Positions 1-7,773 of a DNA stretch of 35,186 nucleotides are shown piece after piece. Each line of letters opens with the position of its first letter. Positions within the stretch are counted from its first letter, which is position 1. The stretch comes from an uncultured Eubacteriales bacterium. GTDB taxonomy: Bacteria > Bacillota > Clostridia > Oscillospirales > Acutalibacteraceae. A model generated the notes under the pieces. That model was not told the DNA's origin. It searched no databases and saw only the letters and a program-made list of their open reading frames with translations. The translations under genes and the position numbers were made by a program. Location of the stretch: positions 25,787 to 60,972 of the forward strand of contig CAJTXF010000010.1 of the NCBI GenBank assembly GCA_910580045.1, read 5' to 3'.

Positions 1-90
1 AATAAGATTACGCTCCGCTTCACTTCGCATAATAAGATTACGCTCCGCTTCACTTCGCATAATAAGATTACGCTCCGCTTCACTTCGCGT
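1..90. repeat. 30-bp tandem repeat, three units, overlapping the rny 3' end
   Basis: Units at 1-30 and 31-60 are identical; the unit at 61-90 differs only near its end (cgcgt instead of cgcat). The array starts at the window edge, so it may continue to the left. The last four codons and stop of rny lie inside the third unit. Read on the minus strand, GATTACGC and GCGTAATC around the rny stop form an 8-bp stem-loop, but no good U-tract follows. The unit length is a multiple of three and one minus-strand frame is open through it. Confidence 0.95.
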
Positions 91-1642
91 AATCTACCGC
101 CCTGCTCTCCCGAATCATGTTTACCTTGATTTGACCGGGATAGTCCAAATCGCTCTCAATCTTTTTGCAGATGTCCCGGGCCAGCAGGGTCATCTGCTCG
201 TCGCTGACTGCCTCAGGCCGAACCATAATGCGAATCTCCCGTCCAGCCTGGATGGCATAGCAGCTGTCCACCCCATTAAAGGAGGAGGCCAGTTCTTCCA
301 GCTTTTCCAGGCGCTTGATGTAGTTTTCCAGGTTCTCCCGCCGGGCCCCGGGCCGGGCAGCGGAGATAGCGTCCGCGGCCTGGACAATGCAGGCGATGAT
401 AGTCTTGGCCTCCACGTCTCCGTGGTGGGCGGCAATAGCGTGAACCACCGCCTCGTTCTCCTTATACCGTTTGGCCACCTCCACGCCAATCTGTACGTGG
501 GAACCCTCCATCTCGTGGTCCAGGGCCTTGCCGATGTCATGGAGCAGGCCCGCCCTCTTGGCCACAGTGGGGTTCAGCCCCAGCTCAGAGGCAATCATGC
601 CGGAGAGGAAGGCCACCTCCAAAGAATGGTTCAGTACATTCTGGCCATAGCTGGTGCGGTAGCGCAGGCGGCCCAACAGCTTTACCAGCTCGTGGTGCAC
701 GCCGTTGACGCCTACTTCCAGCACAGCCCGCTCGCCCTCCTGCTTGATGGTGGACTCCACCTCCCGCCGGGCTTTCTCCACAGTCTCCTCAATGCGGGTG
801 GGATGGATGCGGCCGTCAGAAATGAGCTTCTCCAAGGCCACCCGGGCCACCTCCCGGCGCACAGGCTCAAAGCTGGAAAGGGTGATGGCCTCAGGGGTGT
901 CATCTATAATCAAATCCACGCCGGTCAGGGTCTCGATAGCCCGGATATTCCGGCCCTCCCTGCCGATGATGCGGCCCTTCATCTCGTCATTGGGCAGGGG
1001 CACCACGCTGATAGCCGCCTCAGACACATGGTCTGCCGCGCAGCGCTGGATGGCCGTGGCAATGACCTCCCGGGCCACCTGGTCGCTGTCCTCTTTCAGC
1101 TGTTGCTCATATTCCCGGACCTTCACAGCCTTCTCGTGGACCAGCTCATTTTCCAGGTTGTTCAGCAGGTATTCTTTGGCCTGCTCAGTGGAGTAGCCGG
1201 AAATCTTTTCCAGCATGTCAAACTGGCTCTTGCGCACAGCCTCAGCCTCTTTCAGCCGCTCCTCTGCCTTTTTGTTCCGCTGGTCGATTTGGTCCTCCTT
1301 GCGCTCCATGCTCTCCAGCTTCTTTTCCAGGCTCTCTTCTTTTTGCAGGTTCCGTCTCTCCTGGTGCTGAATTTCCCTGCGCCGGTCAGAGAGCTCCTTT
1401 TCGCTCTCATTGCGCAGCCGGTGGATTTCATCCTTGCCCTCCAGCACAATCTCCTTTTTTCTTGCTTCCGCTGTCTTGATTGCGTCGCCCACAATGCGCT
1501 TGGCCTCTTCCTCGGCAGAGCCAATGGTGGCCTCAGCCTTTCCCTTGCGGTAGTTCACGCCCAGGAAAAAAGCGCCGCCGCCGCTGAGCAAGGCCGCCAG
1601 CACGGCAATAAGCACGCACAGCCATACAGATACCCCGTCCAA
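80..1642 (-). CDS. rny: Ribonuclease Y
   Basis: Membrane-anchored endoribonuclease that starts decay and processing of many mRNAs in Firmicutes. The 520-residue product has an N-terminal membrane helix (about residues 5-28), a long charged coiled coil (about 30-180), a KH domain with the GRIIGREGRNIR motif, and an HD domain with the LLHDIGKALDHE signature and a later AAHHGD. The start is read as TTG at 1642, because AAAGGAGG lies 7 nt upstream and this gives the usual family length. An upstream in-frame TTG at 1696 has no ribosome binding site. A strong promoter at 1880-1908 leaves a leader of about 230 nt, with a nested hairpin at 1712-1738. The stop codon lies inside a 30-bp tandem repeat. 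Identification is secure; only the start is inferred. Confidence 0.97.
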   Translation of the reverse strand: MDGVSVWLCVLIAVLAALLSGGGAFFLGVNYRKGKAEATIGSAEEEAKRIVGDAIKTAEARKKEIVLEGKDEIHRLRNESEKELSDRRREIQHQERRNLQKEESLEKKLESMERKEDQIDQRNKKAEERLKEAEAVRKSQFDMLEKISGYSTEQAKEYLLNNLENELVHEKAVKVREYEQQLKEDSDQVAREVIATAIQRCAADHVSEAAISVVPLPNDEMKGRIIGREGRNIRAIETLTGVDLIIDDTPEAITLSSFEPVRREVARVALEKLISDGRIHPTRIEETVEKARREVESTIKQEGERAVLEVGVNGVHHELVKLLGRLRYRTSYGQNVLNHSLEVAFLSGMIASELGLNPTVAKRAGLLHDIGKALDHEMEGSHVQIGVEVAKRYKENEAVVHAIAAHHGDVEAKTIIACIVQAADAISAARPGARRENLENYIKRLEKLEELASSFNGVDSCYAIQAGREIRIMVRPEAVSDEQMTLLARDICKKIESDLDYPGQIKVNMIRESRAVDYAK

Positions 1643-1879
1643 TCGGGCACCTCCTTTTTTGGTTTTGGAATATTGGTTCAGAACGTTTGCCGTCAATATG
1701 GGGCAGACATCCGCCTAAAGCGGAAAAGCCCGCAGGCGTATGTTCGCCCCGGGAGCTGCATGGCTGCTTAAATGTTGAATTTTTATATATTGTACTGTAT
1801 CGTAGTCGGCCCACCCAGGCCGGGAATCCATAAATATATAAAAAGTATATAAAAAGCACTCCAGTGCACTCTAAAACTA

Positions 1880-1908
1880 ATTGTATATCTATCCGCCCTC
1901 CTTGTCAA
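1880..1908 (-). promoter_or_regulatory. Sigma-A-type promoter of rny
   Basis: On the minus strand TTGACA (1903-1908), 17 nt, then TACAAT (1880-1885). The transcript would carry a leader of about 230 nt before the TTG start of rny. That leader holds an AT-rich stretch (1780-1860) and a nested hairpin at 1712-1738 (CGCCT/AGGCG around GCGG/CCGC). No other gene is seen in the 1643-2016 gap. Confidence 0.85.
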
Positions 1909-1972
1909 GAAAATTATGAACATTTCTTGAAATATAACCGAAAAAATTTCCGGCAGGAGAGTGTCCGTGAAT

Positions 1973-1999
1973 GAAAAGGAGGCGGTTTTCTCCGCCTCC
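1973..1999 (-). terminator. Rho-independent terminator of the XRE membrane regulator
   Basis: GGAGGCGG (1978-1985) pairs with CCGCCTCC (1992-1999) across a 6-nt loop. On the minus strand the stem is followed by CTTTTC. It sits just past the stop codon of the gene ending at 2017 and before the rny promoter, so it separates the two transcripts. Confidence 0.8.
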
Positions 2000-2016
2000 T
2001 CTGTCTCCCGCACGGT

Positions 2017-2610
2017 TTAGGGCTTATATTTCCTGAGCAGGAAAAAGCTCCCGCCAGCCGCCGCCAGGTACAGCACAGCGAACAGCATCCACTGGCGGAT
2101 GTCCACAGGATAGGGCGAGAGGATTCCCAGCAGGACCATGCCGGTCAGCATGGAGATGGGCATAAACACTGCGGCCAGCACATTCAGCCAGCGCACGGCA
2201 AAGGGCGGCTTCCTTTTGGAAAGGGCCTTCCCGATAAAATACCCCGCTGCCCCCAGGGCCTGGGCGCACATGGCCCCAAAGACGCCCGCCAGGCTCTGGT
2301 GCTCGTACCAGTCCGCGAAGCCGCAGAACAGCCCGATGAACAAAAACGCCGTGGAGGCAATGTACAGCACCCGGCTGCCCAGCTGCCCGTCGTCGGCCTG
2401 GCCACTGACAGGCTCCACCCCTTTAAGAAGGTAGTCGGTGGTCACACCGAAAAAATCGCTGAGGGCCACCAGCTTGTCCGCCTCAGGCACGCTCTGCTGG
2501 GTCTCCCATTTGCCCACAGCCTGCCGGGAGACACCTATCTGCTGGGCCAAGTCCTCCTGAGAGAGGGCCCGGGACTTGCGCAGCTCCTGGATACGTTCTG
2601 ACAGATTCAT
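2017..2610 (-). CDS. XRE-family regulator with C-terminal membrane domain
   Basis: A 197-residue protein. Residues 1-60 form a Cro/CI-type helix-turn-helix (LSQEDLAQQIGVSRQAVGKWE, with the usual VPEADKLVALSDFFGV tail). After a linker, about residues 78-195 hold four hydrophobic segments, so the DNA-binding domain appears tethered to the membrane. Such proteins probably sense an envelope signal, but the signal here is unknown. The ATG at 2610 is chosen because AAGGAG lies 11 nt upstream; the longer frame to 2643 adds 11 residues without a better site. Its promoter contains a perfect palindrome (2664-2676), suggesting autoregulation. The divergent neighbour is the XpaC/TelA cluster. Confidence 0.9.
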   Translation of the reverse strand: MNLSERIQELRKSRALSQEDLAQQIGVSRQAVGKWETQQSVPEADKLVALSDFFGVTTDYLLKGVEPVSGQADDGQLGSRVLYIASTAFLFIGLFCGFADWYEHQSLAGVFGAMCAQALGAAGYFIGKALSKRKPPFAVRWLNVLAAVFMPISMLTGMVLLGILSPYPVDIRQWMLFAVLYLAAAGGSFFLLRKYKP

Positions 2611-2654
2611 AAGACGACACGCTCCTTGTGGTTTGGTTATCAAAACATGCCCAT

Positions 2655-2684
2655 ATTATACCCCAACCTTTGGTTGCACTGCAA
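2655..2684 (-). promoter_or_regulatory. Promoter with palindromic operator candidate for the XRE membrane regulator
   Basis: On the minus strand TTGCAG (2679-2684), 18-nt spacer, TATAAT (2655-2660). The spacer contains the perfect palindrome CAACC-TTT-GGTTG (2664-2676). A dyad between -35 and -10 is a typical place for a Cro/CI-type repressor to bind, so autoregulation by the downstream gene is inferred. Confidence 0.7.
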
Positions 2685-2880
2685 GCAGCTGTGCTTTCCA
2701 TTTCCGCAACTAGGGGTAGGCATCCCCCGAAAGCGGGAGCTGTCTGGTGAGAGCAAGGCCCTGTGGCTCAATCTCAATGGTCTCCTTCGTGTAAGCCCTG
2801 TCAACGTTTTCGGGAAACACAGCGGCCTGGAGCCAACGGGCTTTCGGCAAAAGCCGTGCCAGTGGTAAGAGAAAATTAAG
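2685..2880 (-). other. Unexplained 196-bp stretch with a coding-like minus-strand frame
   Basis: This stretch lies between two divergent promoters and has no intact gene. On the minus strand a frame open down to a TAG at 2710 reads ENVDRAYTKETIEIEPQG and on to SGDAYP, which looks more protein-like than chance. It has no start codon with a ribosome binding site, and the frame continues upstream antisense to the XpaC-like gene. Several short stem-loops also occur (for example around 2840-2862). It may be a gene remnant or an interspersed repeat; I do not recognise it. Confidence 0.3.
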
Positions 2881-2909
2881 TTGACGCCTGCGGGAAAAGA
2901 ACGTATAAT
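2881..2909 (+). promoter_or_regulatory. Promoter of the XpaC-TelA cluster
   Basis: TTGACG (2881-2886), 17-nt spacer, TATAAT (2904-2909). It lies about 80 nt before the ATG at 2992 and is the best promoter match ahead of the plus-strand cluster. Confidence 0.85.
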
Positions 2910-2991
2910 ATGATTGGGGCAGCTGGGCCCTTTCATTGGCTGCCCTTTTCCTGAAATTTTCCGGCCTAATGTTAACCGCAGGGGGTACAGA

Positions 2992-4134
2992 ATGAATCAG
3001 AATCCGAACCAGAAAAATGTGAACCGGCCCGTGGAACAGGAGTACCGGGCTTCCCAGATGTACAGGGCCCTCAGCGGTACCGGCCTGCCCGGGGCAGACA
3101 AGCTGGCCGAGGGGCTGGGCAAAGCTGCCGCGGGGATTGACGCGGCTTTGAATACTGTAGGCCCTGTGGTGCGCTCTGCTGCCCAGGGATACCGGAACGG
3201 GAACACCCCGCCCATGCCCGGCCCGGGCCAGCAGCCCGGCGGCACCTATCGTTATACCGGGCCCCAGCAGACCCGCCCGCCTCAGCAGGCGCAGCCCAGG
3301 CCCCAGCCCCGGCCTCAGGCCCAGTATTCTCCCAGGCCCCAAGCGCGGCCTGGAGGGATGCCTCAGACCCAGGGCACCCGTCCCCCTCAGGGAGTGACCC
3401 AGGTCCCGCCGCCCCAGATGCCGCCCATGAAGGTAGTGCACATGGGCAGCCCGGCCAAATATTATATCACGGGCGTTGTGGCCCTGCTGTACGCCATGAA
3501 CGCCCAGATGGTGGAACCCCAGCAGTGGGCGGGGTTCGCCATTGTGGTGCTGCTGACCTTCCTGCTCTCCGGGGCGCTGTTCCGGGGGAAAAAGCAGCTG
3601 GTGCCCATTGAGGCCCAGCAGCCCAAGCCGGAACCCAAGCCGGAGCCTGTGAAGGAAGAGAAGAAGGAGCCCGAGAAGAAATCCGCCACCGGCAATCCGG
3701 AGGTGGATAAGATTATTGACGAGGGCCATGATATGATACAAAAGCTGCGGGCCGCCAATGACGCTATCCCGGACGAAGCCCTGTCCGCGGACATCAACCG
3801 GATGGAGCGGGCCTCAGCGGACATCTTCAGCTATATTGCCAAGCACCCGGGCAAGGCTCCCCAAATCCGCAAGTTTATGAACTACTACCTGCCCACCACC
3901 CTCAAGCTGCTGAACAGCTATGAGCAGCTCAGCAAGCAGTCCGTGAAGGGGGAGAACATCACCTCCACCATGTTCAACATCGCGGGCATGATGCACACCG
4001 TGGCGGACGCTTTCGAGAAGCAGCTGGACTCCCTGTTCTCCGACGAGGCCATGGACATTTCGGCGGATATCACCGTGTTTGAGACCATGCTCAAGCAGGA
4101 GGGCTTTGTGGAGGAGAAAAAGAACGGGCTGTAA
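2992..4134 (+). CDS. xpaC: XpaC-like protein (5-bromo-4-chloroindolyl phosphate hydrolysis family)
   Basis: A 380-residue protein. Residues 1-60 are polar, about 60-150 are rich in Pro, Gln, Gly and Arg (low complexity), and about 158-205 hold two membrane segments around a short turn. A Lys/Glu/Pro-rich linker follows, then a helical C-terminal domain (about 240-380) with the PEVDKIIDEGHDMIQKLR and YYLPTTLKLLNSYEQL elements typical of XpaC. The biochemical role is not settled; the family name comes from a hydrolysis phenotype. XpaC normally neighbours TelA, as here. The ATG at 2992 follows GGGGG at 6 nt; the frame open from 2914 adds residues with no binding site. The proline-rich insert is longer than in the Bacillus family member. 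Confidence 0.85.
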   Translation: MNQNPNQKNVNRPVEQEYRASQMYRALSGTGLPGADKLAEGLGKAAAGIDAALNTVGPVVRSAAQGYRNGNTPPMPGPGQQPGGTYRYTGPQQTRPPQQAQPRPQPRPQAQYSPRPQARPGGMPQTQGTRPPQGVTQVPPPQMPPMKVVHMGSPAKYYITGVVALLYAMNAQMVEPQQWAGFAIVVLLTFLLSGALFRGKKQLVPIEAQQPKPEPKPEPVKEEKKEPEKKSATGNPEVDKIIDEGHDMIQKLRAANDAIPDEALSADINRMERASADIFSYIAKHPGKAPQIRKFMNYYLPTTLKLLNSYEQLSKQSVKGENITSTMFNIAGMMHTVADAFEKQLDSLFSDEAMDISADITVFETMLKQEGFVEEKKNGL

Positions 4135-4337
4135 TAGGGAGGATACATGGAAATTGAGGGAAAAAGGCTTTTGCCGGATTGGCTGAGGGTTATATCCGCT
4201 TTTTGACGGGATTCCCCGCGGCGATGGGAGGGGAATATACAAGCCCAAACCGTTTGCCCTTAAAAAATCTTTAAGAAACCGCAAAATGACCTGTAACAAA
4301 TCAGGTATAAAATAAATCAGGAAACGAGGTTGTAAGG
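4135..4337 (+). other. Intergenic region between xpaC and telA with a 18-codon ORF
   Basis: A short ORF at 4147-4203 begins with ATG behind GGGAGG at 4 nt and stops after 18 sense codons (MEIEGKRLLPDWLRVISAF is close to its full product). It may be a leader peptide, a remnant or chance. Near the telA start, ACCTG and CAGGT (4289-4306) form a small inverted repeat just before an A/T-rich TATAAA. No terminator with a U-tract was seen, so readthrough from xpaC is plausible. Confidence 0.3.
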
Positions 4338-5483
4338 ATGGACAACGAAATTAAATTGACCCTGGAAGAGCCCGCAATGCCCACGCTCACTCTGGAGCCG
4401 GAACAGCAGGAGCAGCCCGCCCAGCCCGAGGAGAGCTCTGTCACCACGCTGGACGAGAGCATCCTCTCCCCAGAGGAGCAGAAGATGGTGGACGACTTCT
4501 CTCAGAAAATCGATTTGCAGAACAGCACCATGGTCATGCAGTATGGCTCCGCGGCCCAGAAGAAAATCGCCTCCTTCTCGGACACAGCTCTCAACAATGT
4601 GCGCACCAAGGATTTGGGCGAGGTGGGCGAGCAAATCAGCAGCCTGGTGGTAGAGCTCAAGGGCTTTGACATTGACGAGGAGGAGAAGAAGGGCTTCTTC
4701 GGCCTGTTCAAGAACACCAGCAACAAAATCGTGGCCATGAAGGCCCGGTACGACAGCGCGGAGGTGAACGTGAACAAGATTGCCGCCGCTTTGGAGAGCC
4801 ACCAGGTCCAGCTAATGAAGGACGTGGTCATGCTGGATAAGCTCTATGACATGAACCTGAACTATCATAAAGAGCTGTCCATGTACATTATCGCAGGGAA
4901 GAAGAAGCTGGACCAGGAGCGCCGCACCACTCTGGAGCAGATGAAGCAGAAGGCCCGGCAGACCGGCCTTGCCGAGGACGCCCAGGCGGCCAATGACTTT
5001 GCCCAGCAGTGCGACAGCTTTGAGAAAAAGCTCCACGATTTAGAGCTGACCCGCATGGTCAGCGTGCAGATGTCCCCCCAAATCCGGCTGGTACAGAACA
5101 ACGACAAGCTCATGAGTGATAAAATCCAGTCCACTTTGGTGAACACCATCCCTCTGTGGAAGAGCCAGATGGTCCTGGCCCTGGGCCTGGCCCATTCCGA
5201 GCAGGCAGTGCGGGCCCAGCGGGAGGTCACGGATATGACCAATGAGCTGCTGAGAAAGAATGCCGACAAGCTGAAGATGAGCACCATCGAGACTGCCCGG
5301 GAGACCGAGCGGGGTGTGGTGGATATGGAAACCCTGCGCCATACCAACCTGAGCCTGATTCAGACTTTGGACGAGGTGGTCAAGATTCAGGACGAGGGCC
5401 GGGCCCGGCGCCGGGCCGCGGAGCAGGAGCTGGGGCGGCTTGAGGGCGAGCTGAAGCAGAAGCTCCTGGACATCCACTCCTAG
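4338..5483 (+). CDS. telA: TelA-family toxic anion resistance protein
   Basis: A 381-residue, mostly helical cytoplasmic protein of the TelA (toxic anion resistance) family, related to Bacillus YaaN. The N-terminal 35 residues are acidic and Pro/Gln-rich. A conserved KKGFFGLFKNTSNKI segment lies near residues 115-130, and the C-terminal half has the family core with SVQMSPQIRLVQNNDKLMS and ALGLAHSEQAV. Members are linked to tellurite and envelope-stress tolerance, but the molecular activity is unknown. GAGG lies 8 nt before the ATG. It follows the XpaC-like gene and precedes LemA-like and TPM-domain genes, so the four probably serve one envelope-stress function; that last point is inference. 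Confidence 0.92.
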   Translation: MDNEIKLTLEEPAMPTLTLEPEQQEQPAQPEESSVTTLDESILSPEEQKMVDDFSQKIDLQNSTMVMQYGSAAQKKIASFSDTALNNVRTKDLGEVGEQISSLVVELKGFDIDEEEKKGFFGLFKNTSNKIVAMKARYDSAEVNVNKIAAALESHQVQLMKDVVMLDKLYDMNLNYHKELSMYIIAGKKKLDQERRTTLEQMKQKARQTGLAEDAQAANDFAQQCDSFEKKLHDLELTRMVSVQMSPQIRLVQNNDKLMSDKIQSTLVNTIPLWKSQMVLALGLAHSEQAVRAQREVTDMTNELLRKNADKLKMSTIETARETERGVVDMETLRHTNLSLIQTLDEVVKIQDEGRARRRAAEQELGRLEGELKQKLLDIHS

Positions 5484-5695
5484 CCAGCGTGACGCTGGAC
5501 AAGGGTTCGCCAACGGCGAACTCTCATTCGCGAAGCGCTCGCGAGACTTGCCCGGCGGGCAAGTCTTCGATTCGCTGCGTTTCTCGAAAACTGTACCGGC
5601 ATCGTGCGCAAAGGAAACCCTTTGGAGATAGGGGACGCTTTGGCTGCTTCCCGTTCGGCGTGCGGTTATTTTACATTTGCAGGAGGTGCTCCTAA
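5484..5695. repeat. Palindrome-rich intergenic region
   Basis: Between telA and the LemA-like gene several perfect stem-loops are packed together: CCAGCG-TGA-CGCTGG (5484-5498), GTTCGCC-AAC-GGCGAAC (about 5505-5521), and AGACTTGCC paired with GGCAAGTCT (about 5547-5569). None is followed by a U-tract. The dense GC-rich palindromes look like a small REP- or BIME-like element, or an mRNA-stabilising structure between the two halves of the cluster. AGGAGG lies just upstream of the ATG at 5696. Confidence 0.55.
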
Positions 5696-6475
5696 ATGAA
5701 AATCAAAAAGAAGAAACATCCTTTTGCCGCCCTTTTTATGGCAGCAGCCATTATTGCCGCTGTGCCCCTGGGTATCAATTCCTCCCTGTCTGAGCTGCGG
5801 GAGGAGGCCTCTGACAGCTACTACTATGACCAGGGCGGCTACGCGATTTATGAAGGTCTGGAAAAGCGCCGGGCAGCGGCCAGCGACCTGGTCACCTTGG
5901 CCAAGCGTTACACGGACAAGGAGCCCTCTCTGGAAGCCCTGGCGGATGACTTAGAGTATCAGGTGCGCTGCGCGGAGAGGGCTGTATTTGACGGCGAGGA
6001 GACAGGCTTTGCTGACACAGTCCGTGCCAACCAGGCTCTGGATTCGTCCGCGCAGGCCCTGGCAGATGCCTTGGAGCAAGTGGGCTTGGCGGAGAAGGAT
6101 AAGAAATATCCGGGCCAGCTTATTGCCCAGATGAAGTCCGAGCAGGACAAGATTCAGCGGAGCAGCTATAATGATAATGCCCGGGAGTATAACGCCAAAC
6201 TGGAGCGCTTTCAGCCCATCGCATTTCAAAAGGCTCTTGCCACCTTTGATAAGGCCGTGACCGAGGAGGAAGAGGCTGCGGTGGCGGAGGACACCCGCAT
6301 TCCCGTCCCGCCTGCCGCGCAGGAGGCTCCCGATGCCCCGGACTATGACGTGGTCATGGAGCAGGTGGAGGACTTCACCAGGGATATTACGGACCGTGCC
6401 AATGAATTCGCCGGTGATATCACCGGTTGGGCGGAAGATTTGAGCGGCGATATTGCCGGCCGGGTCACCAGATAA
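5696..6475 (+). CDS. Divergent LemA-like membrane-anchored protein
   Basis: A 259-residue protein with a positively charged start and one membrane segment (about residues 8-28). The helical body (about 50-195) carries features of LemA: a region resembling RRADLV (RRAAASDLVTLAKRY), the YPGQLIAQMKSEQDKI stretch, and SSYNDNAREYNAKLERFQP, matching the LemA YNxAVxxYN segment. The C-terminal 35 residues contain a repeated DIT/A-x-E-F-x-G-D-I pattern that should form an amphipathic helix. LemA function is not known. Adjacency to a TPM-domain gene is common for this family and supports the call. AGGAGG precedes the ATG by about 7 nt. The stop codon directly abuts the next open frame. Confidence 0.75.
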   Translation: MKIKKKKHPFAALFMAAAIIAAVPLGINSSLSELREEASDSYYYDQGGYAIYEGLEKRRAAASDLVTLAKRYTDKEPSLEALADDLEYQVRCAERAVFDGEETGFADTVRANQALDSSAQALADALEQVGLAEKDKKYPGQLIAQMKSEQDKIQRSSYNDNAREYNAKLERFQPIAFQKALATFDKAVTEEEEAAVAEDTRIPVPPAAQEAPDAPDYDVVMEQVEDFTRDITDRANEFAGDITGWAEDLSGDIAGRVTR

Positions 6476-6490
6476 ATGGAAGGAGCGCGT

Positions 6491-7564
6491 ATGCCCATGA
6501 GAAAGCCTACCTTTTCCCGCTCCCTGGCGCGGCGGCTGGCGGCCCTTTTCGCGGCCCTGCTGATAACAGTCGCAGCAGCCCCAGGGGCCTGGGCCGCCAT
6601 CCCGGATAGGCCGGAAAACCGCTATGTTCTGGACTCTGCCGGGGTTCTGTCTCGGGATTTGGAAGATGAAATCATTGAGGAGAACCAGCGCCTGTTTGAG
6701 GACTATGGCGCGGAAGTGGCTGTGGTTGCTGTGGACTTTTTCGGCGGAGAGGATAGTGAGGATTACGCCAACCGGCTTTTCAACCAGTGGGGCATTGGCT
6801 CCAGAGAGCGGAACAACGGCATTCTGCTGGTGCTGGCTGTTGGCGAGGAGGATTACTACGCCACAGCTGGCTTGGGTATTGAGGACTATTTCGATGGGGC
6901 CCTGCTGGACGACCTGCTCTATGAGTACTTGGAGCCGGACTTTGCAAAAGAGAAGTATGACGCGGGTGTAAAAAAGTTCTTTCGGGCCGTGGTGGATGAA
7001 CTGGACAGCTACTATAGCCATACATCGGTTGGGAACGGCAGGCCCTATGATGACGGTGTGGATGATTATAGCAGAGATGATACAAACCTCCACGGCGCGG
7101 GCCACGCGGTCAAGCAGGTTGTCTTCTTCTCTCTGCTGCGGGTGGCTGTGGTAATCATTGTTTTGCTGGTAGTGTTTAGTCTTATCAAACGCGCGGGCAG
7201 GGGAGGGGGCCCAGGTCCTGGCCCCGGGCCTGGAGCCGGAGGAGGCAGCGGTTTCTGGCAGGGTATGTTTATTGGCAGTGCCCTGAACCGCCGCAGACGG
7301 CCTCCCTGGGGCGCACCCCCGCCTCCGCCGCCCCCGCCGGGTGGGTTCGGCGGATTTGGAGGATTTGGCGGGCCGGGCCCCAGACCGCCCCGTCCCCCCA
7401 GGCCAGGCGGCTTTGGAGGACATTCCGGAGGGTTCAGCAGCGGCGGGCGTTCCAGCGGCTTTGGCGGCGGGGGAAGGCCCTCTCGAGGCGGCGGAGGCCG
7501 GTCAGGGGGTGGATTTCACAGCGGCGGCAGCTCCCGCGGCGGAGGCGCGGGCAGGCGGCGTTAA
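6491..7564 (+). CDS. TPM-domain (YgcG-like) membrane protein
   Basis: A 357-residue protein. An N-terminal signal sequence ends near AWA-A (about residue 38). The TPM domain follows (about 45-180) with YVLDSAGVLS, RNNGILLVLAVGEEDYYATAGLGIE and a DD-rich segment. One membrane helix lies near 208-230, and the rest is a very Gly/Pro/Arg/Ser-rich tail. TPM domains occur in phosphatases and in proteins tied to envelope or photosystem maintenance; the substrate here is unknown. AAGGAG is placed 5 nt before the ATG at 6491. An ATG at 6476 joins the previous stop but lacks a site. Strong codon bias in the tail produces long false frames on the other strand. Confidence 0.88.
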   Translation: MPMRKPTFSRSLARRLAALFAALLITVAAAPGAWAAIPDRPENRYVLDSAGVLSRDLEDEIIEENQRLFEDYGAEVAVVAVDFFGGEDSEDYANRLFNQWGIGSRERNNGILLVLAVGEEDYYATAGLGIEDYFDGALLDDLLYEYLEPDFAKEKYDAGVKKFFRAVVDELDSYYSHTSVGNGRPYDDGVDDYSRDDTNLHGAGHAVKQVVFFSLLRVAVVIIVLLVVFSLIKRAGRGGGPGPGPGPGAGGGSGFWQGMFIGSALNRRRRPPWGAPPPPPPPPGGFGGFGGFGGPGPRPPRPPRPGGFGGHSGGFSSGGRSSGFGGGGRPSRGGGGRSGGGFHSGGSSRGGGAGRRR

Positions 7565-7716
7565 CCGCCGGCAGGGAAGGCAGAGCAAGAGCGCCGCTCC
7601 CAACTAACGGCCTAGAATCCTTTGGGGAAATCCCGGCAAAGGAGCAGAGGCAGGGGTTTGCCCATCTTCTGCAAAAGACGGAAGAATCTCTTTCCTATAA
7701 CCAATACAAAAGCCAA

Positions 7717-7757
7717 AGCGGCTGGGCGAAGGATTTCGCCCAGCCGCTCCCCTTTTT
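7717..7757. terminator. Bidirectional terminator
   Basis: A perfect 14-bp stem (AGCGGCTGGGCGAA at 7717-7730 with its complement at 7735-7748) and a 4-nt loop are followed on the plus strand by CCCCTTTTT. On the minus strand TTTGGCTTTTG follows. It ends the TPM-domain gene and the convergent rsmA operon. Confidence 0.9.
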
Positions 7758-7773
7758 CCGCGCAGACCCCTTT

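Noticed and set aside
1..90. CRISPR array
   Set aside because: Units are directly tandem with no spacers and no cas genes are present.
131..1771. 546-codon plus-strand ORF antisense to rny
   Set aside because: Hydrophobic, low-complexity product created by codon bias of RNase Y on the other strand; no ribosome binding site or family motif.
2710..3741. 343-codon minus-strand ORF antisense to the XpaC-like gene
   Set aside because: Most of it mirrors the proline/glutamine-rich coding region. Only its last 50 codons, outside xpaC, look protein-like and are reported separately.
5951..7423. 490-codon minus-strand ORF antisense to LemA-like and TPM genes
   Set aside because: Shadow of GC-rich and Gly/Pro-rich coding sequence; the plus strand has signal peptide, domains and binding sites.
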